The position numbers were made by a program, and so were the translations under genes. Shown piece by piece: positions 55,421 to 64,000 of a DNA stretch of 64,000 nucleotides (its first letter is position 1; each line of letters starts with the position of its first letter). This DNA comes from Prostheceraeus crozeri (Eukaryota > Platyhelminthes > Polycladida > Euryleptidae): assembly GCA_907163375.1 (NCBI GenBank), contig CAJQUW010007815.1, positions 124,001 to 188,000 of the forward strand. Direction: 5' to 3'. The notes under the pieces were generated by a model that saw nothing but the letters and a program-made list of their open reading frames with translations, was not told the DNA's origin and searched no databases.

Positions 55421-56172
55421 ACACATACTTTTTTCAATACCAACCAGTGGCGATTTCTCAGGGTAATTAAGGTAAACAGTGCTTATTGTCAAATTATCAT
55501 GTTAAACCAACTTTGACCGTTTCATTCACATGATGAAAGAGCAATTCGTCCCAAAAGTAAATGTTAGAAATTGAATTCTTATCATAGGTAATGATATTTG
55601 TACTACTATATTTAAAGCTTATTAGTAACACATCACAAAGTGGTGAAATCTACATGGTGAAAGAAGATTTAATATTAAGAAGATAAGCACACATATGATG
55701 TGACTATGTATTGGCATGGAAACATCGTTTGATGATAAACAAAACTTCATCAATGTTGATATCTCGAGTTGGCAGACATCAGGGTATAGATTCCTCTCAA
55801 GCATTACCCAGTGTTACGTGAATGCTATATCTGTCTAATCTCCTAAAGAGCTGTTTTGTATTATTGTTGCATGTTTTGCCAAACAAATTTCGTGCTGAAT
55901 TGCAAGTTTTGTATAAAACCGATGAGTTTGTTGGTCAGACAGAAAGTGCTGTACAAGTGTACGGATGCTATATATATATATATATTTAGACAAGTAACCT
56001 GGCAATTGATAAACTTGTGATTACTTGATTACTTGTCCATTACATTGAAACATGTAATGAGTAGCGCCTGTGTGAAGCGCCTCAATCTCGGATGCGGTAT
56101 TAAGTGATTGCAGAAAGCAGTCCGCCCTCCACGTGCCTGCGTTAAAGCAGTGCCTCCTTGGCTAATTCACGC

Positions 56173-56318
56173 TCTCAACAGATGGTCCGGTGGCCTTGTG
56201 GTTAGAGGGTATGCTTGCACGTCCTCTAGCTCCAACGTCGCTGGTTCAAACCTACCCACGACTGATGAGGCCCAAAAGGCCGAAACATGTCTCGTGGTGG
56301 TTACATCTGTTGAGATTT
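56173..56318 (+). mobile_element. SINE-like unit: tRNA-type Pol III promoter joined to a hammerhead ribozyme
   Basis: The unit is closed by a short inverted repeat (TCTCAACAGATG at its left, CATCTGTTGAGA at its right). A tRNA-like head follows: A box TGGCCTTGTGGTTAGAGGG (56191-56209) and B box GGTTCAAACC (56243-56252), spaced as in tRNA genes. Four bases after the B box the hammerhead begins. Two arrangements are known in animals that resemble this: the Schistosoma Sm-alpha SINE-like repeats (Pol III promoter plus hammerhead) and the terminal repeats of Penelope-like elements. A deletion copy at 56891-56944 keeps only the 3' part. Confidence 0.65.
56256..56297 (+). ncRNA. Hammerhead ribozyme, complete core
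   Basis: All parts of a minimal type I hammerhead are in order. Stem I 5' strand CCACGA (56256-56261); conserved box CTGATGA (56262-56268); stem II GGCC-CAAAA-GGCC (56269-56281); conserved GAAA (56282-56285); stem III as the self-complementary CATG (56286-56289); TC to the predicted cut after 56291 (GTC); stem I 3' strand TCGTGG (56292-56297), a perfect complement of the first. A 4-nt palindromic stem III is typical of retroelement hammerheads, which may work as dimers. No conserved position is altered, so self-cleavage of the RNA is plausible. Confidence 0.85.
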
Positions 56319-56380
56319 GATAAATATATATATATATAAAAAAAGGAAAAATTATTAAATCCAAAAATGGCACGAAATAA

Positions 56381-56834
56381 TATAAAAATTACGACACCCA
56401 GATGTTAGAAGAAAAACCAGCTTGTCAGAAAGCCCGACCGGTTTCTGCCTGTTGCAGGCTTCTCAAGGGCATAAAATGATATCAAGAGAAAAGAAATCAA
56501 TAGAGATGCTACGGCAGAGAGATTTATTCTTGTTTATAATTCTTATACATAGTTTTTCTTTGCATAATTTATAATTCTATGCATAAGAATTATAAATCCC
56601 ACTCTAAATCGAGATATATGACATTATCTCTCTGCCGTAGCATCTCTATTGATTTCTTTGTTGATCATTTATGTGTGTATCTAAGTTGCATTATTTTGAT
56701 GTATTTGAAAGATATCTGGAATTTATGTCAATATATCATTTTATGCCCTTGAGAAGCCTGCAACAGGCAGAAACCGGTCGGGCTTTCTGACAAGCTAGTT
56801 TTTCTTCTAACATCTGGGTGTCGTAATTTTTATA
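56381..56834. repeat. 454-bp near-perfect palindrome
   Basis: Outer arms of 102 bp (56381-56482 and 56733-56834) differ at only one position by eye. Inner arms (TCTCTCTGCCGTAGCATCTC core, and TTTATAATTCTTAT near the centre) continue the symmetry to a centre near 56607. In each arm the series GCCC, (T)TGAGAA, GCCTG-CAA-CAGGC, A, GAAA, CCGG, TC, GGGC looks like a decayed hammerhead (56745-56783 on +). It is best explained as two inverted Penelope-type terminal units head to head. Confidence 0.85.
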
Positions 56835-56836
56835 TC

Positions 56837-56867
<31 letters not shown>

Positions 56868-56943
56868 CAAGTAACATGGCAATTGATAAATTTATCAAAT
56901 CTCAACGTGTCTCGTGGTTGTTACATCTGCTGAGATTTGATAA

Positions 56944-56997
<54 letters not shown>

Positions 56998-57086
56998 GTA
57001 TGCATTTTAAAACGATAGGATGAAAGGCGAACAATTACATAATAGTTGGGCCTTCCGTTTGCCTATTGATTCTAAGTTTAAAAGGT

Positions 57087-57600
57087 TTAGGTGTTTACCT
57101 GGGAATGAGAAACAATAATCACCACTGGTGACAACATAGATAATTCTCCTTTGAAGAAGTTCTTAAGCGATTGCTTTCGACGTAAAAATCGATCAGCTGG
57201 TATGTTCCTTCCTTTTTTGAGGGAAGGTCCTGCTAAATTCAGCAATAACTGCTTTGCAGGGTTGTTGGATTTATGTTCTGCCACTTCACATTCATCGCTA
57301 GTGCGTTTGGTAAGAGGGTCGCTGTTGAGGAAATAGCAATAATCACCGTCAACACACCATCGCACAAGTTCACCGAACTTACCAGGTTTTGAGGGATTAT
57401 GAACTTTGTTCAATGATCGGTAGCATGAGGAAATCAATTGCTCATCAGTGACAATATTCATTCCAGGAACGAAATATGCACGAAGATGATCATTTCATTT
57501 CCCGTAAAATTCGCGAATTACTGCGAAATTATCATTGTGTTTCCTCTCCTCGCGATTCGCTTTATCATCAGATGCAAGACATTGATTCCAAATATTGAAC
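57087..57600 (-). pseudogene. piggyBac transposase relic, middle part
   Basis: Read on -: REERKHNDNFAVIREFYGK, NDHLRAYFVPGMNIVTDEQL (first catalytic Asp in DEQL), NPSKPGKFGELVRWCVDGDY, LLLNLAGPSLKKGRNIPADR. This is the PGBD-type DDE core in the right order (..YVPG..+.IDEQL.., then SKP.K+G, then GRN+..D.F with the second Asp). It joins on to the C-terminal part at 54936-55420 across the nested cluster. A frame change occurs near 57480 and LSMLSPVV replaces the expected downstream region, so it is dead. Confidence 0.75.
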
Positions 57601-59216
57601 AGAGTTCGAGAAATATCAATGCGACAAAATATTGAGCATTTACATACTACACAGTATATTCGAATGCCAAACACACAAAATCAAAATTCAATTTTTAGCT
57701 CTTGGAGCCAATGTCTTATCAGTCAACATCAGGATCGCGAAGTAGATGTAGGCCCCTGGAGATCTGTGGACTACGCATTGCGAGATGATGTACTCCACTG
57801 TTTTGAGCTGGATGACCACAAGCACAGGAGGCGGACTGTCGAAAGCCCCATCACTGGAGGGTGGAGTGCGGTGTTGGAGCGGAGTCGGATCAGTCAGACC
57901 CACTGCTTTCGAGGGAGGTGGGCTCCTGATGGCAACGATTGGTTGGAGCTTTCGCTTTTGCACATGCTGAAGAGATCAGGCACGGGAATTTTGGAATCGT
58001 GATTACTACCTCTGTAACAGAGAACTCCAAAGTATGCCATCAACGATTGTACAGTCAAATGCAAGAAATTCCAAGTCTATCTGCTTGTTCTGGTGACTTT
58101 CGCACAGCATCATTCAAAAATTCCATGGGTAGATATAACTGCCAGTTCCTTGCGAGAACTCTCTGTTGGGCCGGGTGTCTCTCTAAATAATATGTTTCCG
58201 GCGTCCCTTCTTCTTTTAATCGGAGGAGATTGAATCCAATTATTACCGTTTTTTATACCACAATAACTGTCGCTCTTGTCAGGGATGCCGGAGCAATTTT
58301 TTGGCTAAGAGGGGCAAGAATGCTGGAGCAGGGTACAAACTGGAATAATTTTCATTACCAAGAAGCTCAAACCATTAAAGTCTCACACATGCAGATCAGG
58401 ACAATAGAGTTCGGCACGACTAAAAGTGTTGCTCGACTAGTGATTCCGAGCACTCGAAACAAAATAATTATGTGATAGCTTGCACAACTCATTGCTTTGA
58501 TAGGAATCGACTAAGTGATAAGTCCTCTTCAACTTATTTAATTGTTTTCTTCATTAAAAAAATAATAATTCTTAGATCTAAACTACCGTTTAGCAACTTA
58601 TGACTAAATGTACATAATCATGCCGATCAGAGAATGTGAAGATTTCTTTCGGCTATTATTGAGATGATTGATAAATAGTACCCATTTCGTTGCATGGAAG
58701 CATTCAGCATAAGATAATACGATTGAAAACGCCAGTTGTTTAGATGACATTATTTAGTTAAATAGGCTGCCATTAAATATCTCAATAAGGCAAACACAAA
58801 GACAAAACATATTAAATAGCAAGAAAGTACGTGAATATCTCAGTTGTGTGGGAAGACTTAGCTGTTATGAGGTCGCCTAGCATACTTCGTAATGTGCAAA
58901 ATCGAAGCTCGCCATCAGTCGTGAATAAAATTACGTGTACGAGCATGGTTTTCAATTATCGCGACTTTACACGATTCATGCATTGTTCAGTGTCTATAAT
59001 AGTAGATATTGCTGACATACAATTATACAAGCATGTAGAGTGCTCTATAAACATTCATGCATCGAATCAGGAAATTGGAAGGCAATTTATTATTATGTTT
59101 TTGAGTTTTACAAAGGGTGTTCATTCTCAACTACAGGAGAAGTTCCGGAACATGTAGGTGCATGAAGTTGTGAAGCTCGACTGGTTTGTTGATTTCATCT
59201 CAGTAGAAAATGACAT
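57601..59216. other. No gene recognised; one GC-richer patch
   Basis: 57690-57970 is GC-richer and open in several frames (for example 57595-58002 + and 57963-57688 -), possibly an old transposon or gene exon, but no domain is recognisable. The remainder is AT-rich. Confidence 0.4.
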
Positions 59217-59590
59217 TTCAACGTAGCAAAGTGCGTCAAGGTAACAAAGTTAAAAAAAAAAAAAGCAAAAAAACTATTACTTTTTCAAGTACAAACAATA
59301 TATGATAAAGAAAATTTTTTTTATATCCTAAAAAAAAAAAATTTTAAAAAATATTACTAAGAAACAAAAAAAAAGCTTCTCCTCTCCTCATGGTAATGAA
59401 TTGGCGAGTAGTCCGTTCGTGTTCAAAAATATTATATATATAAATATATTTTATAAATTGAATTATTCAGTCTGCCCAGTCAGATAGGACAGGACAAGAT
59501 AGTTTCTTTTTTAATCAAAATACCAACAGCGGGTTTACGCTATCTAAAATCTACCCAGTGTAAGAGAATTAAATTATTATTAGTTCTTTA
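59217..59590 (+). repeat. Inverted copy of 22735-23097 (segment interrupting the Polinton)
   Basis: From CAACGTAGCAAAGTGCGTCAAGGTA-type start, through GCTTCTCCTCTCCTCAT and AATGAATTGGCGAGTA, to TACGCTATCTAAAATCTACC, the order and most bases match the reverse complement of 22735-23097 (about 370 bp). A-runs are expanded here. Similarity ends on one side at about 59590, close to the point that corresponds to the polymerase junction at 22.7 kb. Confidence 0.8.
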
Positions 59591-60778
59591 GCTAAAACGT
59601 GAAATAGAATTGTACAAAATATGCATACAAATTATTTGACTATTTTTAATGAGGTCATCAACAGGAACTTGGTCAGGACGATCGCGTTTCGACCGCTTAA
59701 TCCTGGACGCCTCAAACACGCACACCCGCGTCCTGTACATTTAAGATGCAAAAAAAAATAGAGTCACTATTGACTGAAATGTACGTTATAGTCGATTATT
59801 GATTATTTATTATATCAGATGGAAACTGTAGTTATCTCAATGAATCATTTTGTGAAGCAAATTTGCTAAAGCAAAATCTATAGTTGACCAATTGGCAAGA
59901 AATAATTTTTAATGACAGTGAACAGGAAAAACTTCTCATTTTTGTGAGGCCGATTAAAAAAAGTACGTAAAACGTAGGCCTTCTATAGTCGATCTCTGAG
60001 GATAGCATGAATGAGTAAGTCTAAGTAAATTATGCATTTTGAGAATATGTAATTACGTAGGCCTATACCAGTATACTTTTTGTAGAGATATAACTCAGCT
60101 TGTGGTCACTCGAGCAATGCCGAACACTAATCTACATTATAGAGTTACATTTCAATCGTTTGCTAATCTCTTTTTTTGTCTCTCATCTCTTTCAGAATCG
60201 GAAAGCCTACAAGTTTGGTTCTTTTGGAAGGTGAGACCTTGCTTGCAAGTTAGGTAGAAAGATGTAATTCCGTGAAAAGCGACCAAGCATTTCAGTTTGT
60301 TGTGTGTACAAAGTAGCATTTACAGTATGTATCGCCTCACGGATTTATTGCATAATTACATGTATAAGACATTCTAACAAGTGCTTCTATATAACAAGCA
60401 TCATAAACTCAGTTTGATTAGTCTACTTTTTTGTTTTTGATGAACATAATTATTCATTCTTAAAAAGTGCCTTTTAACTAAAATTGTCTAAACTGGCGGT
60501 GATAACGTTAAACCTATGATCTTTTAGTGTATCTTTTAGCATAGTGCACATATGCGTGTAGCACCATCCTTTCGAGTTACTTTGCTGTTTGATACCATCT
60601 CGTCAATCAGAAGCTTTAAAACGCTGTAGACTCATAGAATCTGCTTCATTTTTCATTGCCAAAATAAGGTAGCTAACCACCCTATGTTTATTCAAAATTA
60701 ATTTGCCAATTTACTATTTCTGAAAAACGTCTGGGCAAAGAAAAAAACTATTTCATCAGAAATACTTCTTATTCGAAG
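59591..60778. other. No gene recognised
   Basis: AT-rich with short open frames; TAGGCCTA words at about 59975 and 60058. Nothing identifiable. Confidence 0.5.
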
Positions 60779-61180
60779 TTAAAACTCGAAAACAATTGTT
60801 GCAGAACTACACTTCTGCTCAAGGGAACCTTTGTTGGTGCCCCCTCTCGCACCCCCTACTCCGGCATCAGCACTGGCTCTTGCACTCTTTAATAGCTGTG
60901 AGTCGTCGTCATCGGAACTTGATGTGACATCATTTTGACTCTGATGCATATGATTTATGTTGATCATGTTATCCACATCGTCCTCCTCAGACGAAATATC
61001 ACCATCATCCATTTCTTTGATCAACTGATCAGCCATCTCACAGCAAGACAAACTAGGAATGATCAGTGTTGGGGAAGTCACAGTATAGTAAACAAGTTCA
61101 ATCGATAATAACCTGACAAATCTTTGTAAAGCGTGCATTGTTCGCCTGTGTGTGTGCGCGCGCTTGTGTACGACCATCAA
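60779..61180 (-). CDS. Acidic ORF of unknown function
   Basis: 133 codons; the likely start is the internal MADQLIKEMDDGDISSEEDD at about 61034. It continues with SSSDDDDSQLLKSARASAD, a Gly-rich patch and ends ATIVFEF. A strongly acidic, unstructured leader like this is usual at the N-terminus of piggyBac transposases, and a piggyBac relic lies downstream on the same strand at 57.6-54.9 kb. The link is inference only. It could as well be a host exon. Confidence 0.3.
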   Translation of the reverse strand: MMVVHKRAHTHRRTMHALQRFVRLLSIELVYYTVTSPTLIIPSLSCCEMADQLIKEMDDGDISSEEDDVDNMININHMHQSQNDVTSSSDDDDSQLLKSARASADAGVGGARGGTNKGSLEQKCSSATIVFEF

Positions 61181-64000
61181 CCTATTTCGCCATCGATAGC
61201 CGCATCAGGTGACTTTTTGTATCTCAATCAGCGATTTATGGTTTAACAATAAATATCTGATGATCAAGAAAAAACAGGTCAAATTGACCACCCCTTGTAT
61301 TTTAAAGTGTATCGAATACCTTTGTATCATGATAAGTGTTAAGCATTGTACGAGTATTCGTGTGCTGTTCTATAGATTTTACGATAAAGGATCTCGCAGC
61401 CAAAAATAGATTGTGGCCGGCTATTTGCGACTCAGTCGTCCCCGTGAAACCTTTTGGGCACACTTCGCTCTTCACTTCCACCAACACTACAACTTTCCAT
61501 TGTATGAGACGACTGTGCTATTAGATGCATAAAAATTGACGAAAGACAATTGAACTTTTGATCAGCTTTAACACATATCCATTTTCCACTTTCTTCATTT
61601 ATACCCGCAGTCATTACAATAAACGCCAAATACTTCGGAAAGCAGTTGTCTCGGTCTCTTTAACTGCTTGCACTGTTTATCAGTACGATGTTACCTACGA
61701 GACGATCCATAGTTGTTGCAAAATGTCTTTCTCTAGTCACCTGTCATGGATGAAAAACGTCATCTTCTTTTATCTCTACTTTGAAGAAGAGGAAGTAAAA
61801 TGAAATCTGTCACTGGATTCATTTGTTGTATACAAAAAGGTAGTAGTGTATTCACGAACTTTCTTTACATGGTGATAGATTCTTCAATTACGTATTCCCA
61901 TACCTCAAGAGAAAATCATGCGATATCTTTATATCTTTAGATCAGGGCTTCGGAGACGGTGCCGGAGCTGGAGTCGCCCGGAACCGTGGTGGTAGCCGGT
62001 CATAATGCATCATCCATCATCATCCGTGTCCATAATGTGATCAAGGTAGGAATATGCCAAGAGTGATTGTGCGACTTTCACAAGATCGATCTCGTCTTGC
62101 TTCCAGGATGAAATCGAATTATTTATCATTGAATTACACATTCAAAGAGAAGTGCGCAAAAGCATAAGAGCATTACAAAACATAAGCTGAAACATATTCG
62201 AAAATTTTACTGTATTGCGCTCCATACTTGGAGCGTTAATCAATCAAGCGAGTGAACGGACGTGCATTTAAGCTCATTGTCAAAAGCTCCTTTGGTCCCC
62301 GGACCTAACTTAAGTGTCCATATTTGTTTTCAGTCTGTGTGGAAGTATCATCACTACTTCACATCGAGGAATGTAAGAGCTTGCTTAAGACGCATTTAAT
62401 TATTCGATCAAGCAATAATATTGAATAATATAATATAATAATTAATATGATAATAAAATATGAATAACTAATACAATAAATAAATAAATAATAAAAATAT
62501 AATATAATCTAGAACTACAATTTTTGACATGTCTTTCATGTTTGTTGTCTGTGAGGTTAAACATTTGGAAAAATTTTAGCCACATCTAGCCACATTCTCA
62601 CGTAACCCTACATGCACCTCACCAATCATCAGACTCATATTTCGAAAACTTGCACATGATTGGAAATTACTTGGAGCTATCCCAAGTCAAAAATTATGGC
62701 TTTACCTAATCAAACAAAACATAGAAATCTCATTTTTACCGAACACGCCACTATGGTTTCTGTTAGCATTGAAAAACGAATCGGATAGAACTCCGCAGAT
62801 TTGTAGTAGCTGAAGGGAGTCTCATTCTGTAGAGTCTAATTTTCGGCCTCGTTCCCGACAGATCATCTTTCTGGCAGCTGGGAAAATGCCGCATCTGCCC
62901 ATTTTTGCAGTTGATGTGTTCTACTGCTTGCATAAATTTGAAGATCCACTTTATGCAAACTTCAAGAGCACTTTTCTAATTCTGTGGTTTCTACAATTGA
63001 CTTTAGCAGATGTCCGAAAACATAACATGAACACACGAAGAGTCAGTATTTCGTATAATCAATCGTTTGAAATTATGACTAAATTAATTCATAAAGCAAA
63101 CAAAGTATGGCAACTTGAAAGTTTATTTAATGAGTGTGGAGAACTTAGGAGATATTTCAGCTGAATGTAAATTCAGGACCACTTTTGATCTTCCGGCATT
63201 CTACTCGATTGTTGTATTTGTTTGTTTGATTTGAACAGTAAGATATTATGAAATTTCGTATTATATGTTCCTTTTCGAGATTCTGAATGTAATTTTAAAA
63301 TGCAAAGTTATAAAAACACATGTACATGTACAATTTGAAAAAATAGATAATCAACAGCGGCATGATTCAGTGATACATTTGTTTTTGATTGAACCGGTTT
63401 TTTTTAATGAAGGTCGGTCTCTGACCGACCTAAATTTAACAAATCAAACTCATGTACATTGCTTGTTACACATCAATCATTTCAGCGAATAATATAAATT
63501 AGCATCAAGTCATTGAACTTATCTACATGTACAACCGTGCTCTGAAACTTATCAGGACGGTTTTTAATCGGAGTATTGCTCCTAATTTCATTGAGAAGTC
63601 ATAGCATCATATTTGGTGCAAGTTCTTTCTAATGGTGATACCTATTCGTTCCAACTTGCTCATTCAATTCTTGAAGCAGCATATTGTTTTTTTTTTAATT
63701 CCAAATTTCCACAAACTTTCATTCTTCTATGCTTTCTTGAAATCATAATTCTATTTCAAATTTTAAAACTTTGTTGCCAATCCCTTCAATCTTTGATGAT
63801 CGTGATGATGATTTTATAAATATCAAGATCCGTAATTTGTATTGTGGATACATTTTCCAAATTTTGTGCTCTTTATAAATGATTTGTATGTAAATCAAGG
63901 AAATTCATTTTGTGGAAAGTTTTTCTGTCACATAAGGCATTCCAATAATTCTATTTGTACAGTAATATCGGCAGATGAGCATGTGAATCGGGGTGGCCAA
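61181..64000. other. No gene recognised; AT-only tract and a small hairpin
   Basis: 62408-62512 is almost pure A/T (AATAATATAATATAATAATT type). A perfect hairpin AGGTCGGTC..GACCGACCT lies at 63412-63432. Frames at 61558-61803 and 62886-63164 (+) have no recognisable content. No RNA gene was found. Confidence 0.45.

Larger units (their letters stand above)
55960..57000. mobile_element. Nested cluster: TA tracts, tRNA/hammerhead retroelement and large palindrome
   Basis: This cluster splits the piggyBac relic. Order: (TA)n at 55968-55986; ACAAGTAACCTGGCAATTGATAAA (first copy, 55993-56016); the tRNA-like/hammerhead unit 56163-56330; (TA)n; the 454-bp palindrome 56381-56834; (TA)n at 56838-56863; second copy of ACAAGTAAC.TGGCAATTGATAAA (56867-56890); a deletion derivative of the hammerhead unit (56891-56944); and (TA)n to 56996. 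The two outer direct copies suggest a duplicated or tandem Penelope-type insertion into TA-rich DNA. Confidence 0.6.

Noticed and set aside
56160-56255. Functional tRNA gene
   Set aside because: Promoter boxes are present, but the acceptor stem and anticodon arm do not pair convincingly, and the sequence continues into a ribozyme; a SINE-like head fits better.
57595-58002. 135-codon frame as a host gene
   Set aside because: Several frames are open in this GC-richer patch and none has a recognisable domain.
1-64000. CRISPR arrays, operons or bacterial-type signals
   Set aside because: The DNA is clearly animal nuclear sequence; no regularly spaced repeats of CRISPR type were seen.

Overview
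The window is AT-rich DNA from an animal nucleus. Spliced genes with GT-AG introns, metazoan transposon families (Harbinger, piggyBac, hAT, Penelope, a Rex1/CR1-like LINE, a Polinton), recurrent TACATGTA and TAGGCCTA words and long stretches without genes fit a marine invertebrate. The species cannot be named from the sequence. No confident single-copy host gene was found; almost everything recognisable is mobile DNA or its remains.

Layout. 0.86-4.8 kb: a small MITE, then a complete-looking two-gene Harbinger (transposase on +, Myb/SANT-like protein on -, terminal inverted repeats), each gene carrying about one frameshift. 4.9-11.4 kb: decayed LINE-tail, IS630/Tc1-like and MADF fragments in otherwise empty sequence. 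11.44-27.30 kb: a Polinton with ~310-350 bp terminal inverted repeats and a 6-bp target duplication GCTATC. It keeps a RING-finger gene, a small hydrophobic-tailed virion-type protein, a packaging ATPase, a chromodomain integrase, minor and major capsid genes, a basic core-type protein, an adenovirus-like protease, a TBP-like gene and only the C-terminal end of its DNA polymerase B. The rest of the polymerase is replaced by ~3.9 kb of unrelated DNA holding a spliced, Ser/Glu-rich gene. The Polinton is broken.

30.4-36.4 kb: a TAA-flanked MITE, a second Harbinger (30.88-34.39 kb, same two-gene plan, nested repeat, unusual 7-bp flanking duplication) and a 1.8-kb non-autonomous element with GGGGCCTGTTTCATAAAAT ends. 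39.2-45.5 kb: 5' part of a Rex1/CR1-like LINE, a Penelope-like GIY-YIG fragment between inverted ends, further LINE and Penelope scraps, and second copies of two dispersed repeats seen upstream. 46.7-52.2 kb: a piggyBac-type MITE flanked by TTAA, and a 3.9-kb hAT element with an 8-bp target duplication and CGCTCG-rich ends, carrying a LINE fragment with a restriction-like endonuclease tail. 52.6-54.35 kb: an LTR-type Gag fragment abutting the 3' half of a Rex1/CR1-like LINE. 54.9-57.6 kb: a piggyBac transposase relic split by a nested cluster at 55.97-57.0 kb.

The nested cluster contains the most interesting signal: a tRNA-like Pol III promoter (A and B boxes) running directly into a complete, well-paired hammerhead ribozyme core (56256-56297), next to a 454-bp near-perfect palindrome with decayed hammerhead-like cores in its arms. 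A third hammerhead-like relic ends the Penelope fragment at 41.7 kb. From 57.6 kb to the end there is little that can be named, apart from a 370-bp inverted copy of the 3' part of the DNA that interrupts the Polinton.
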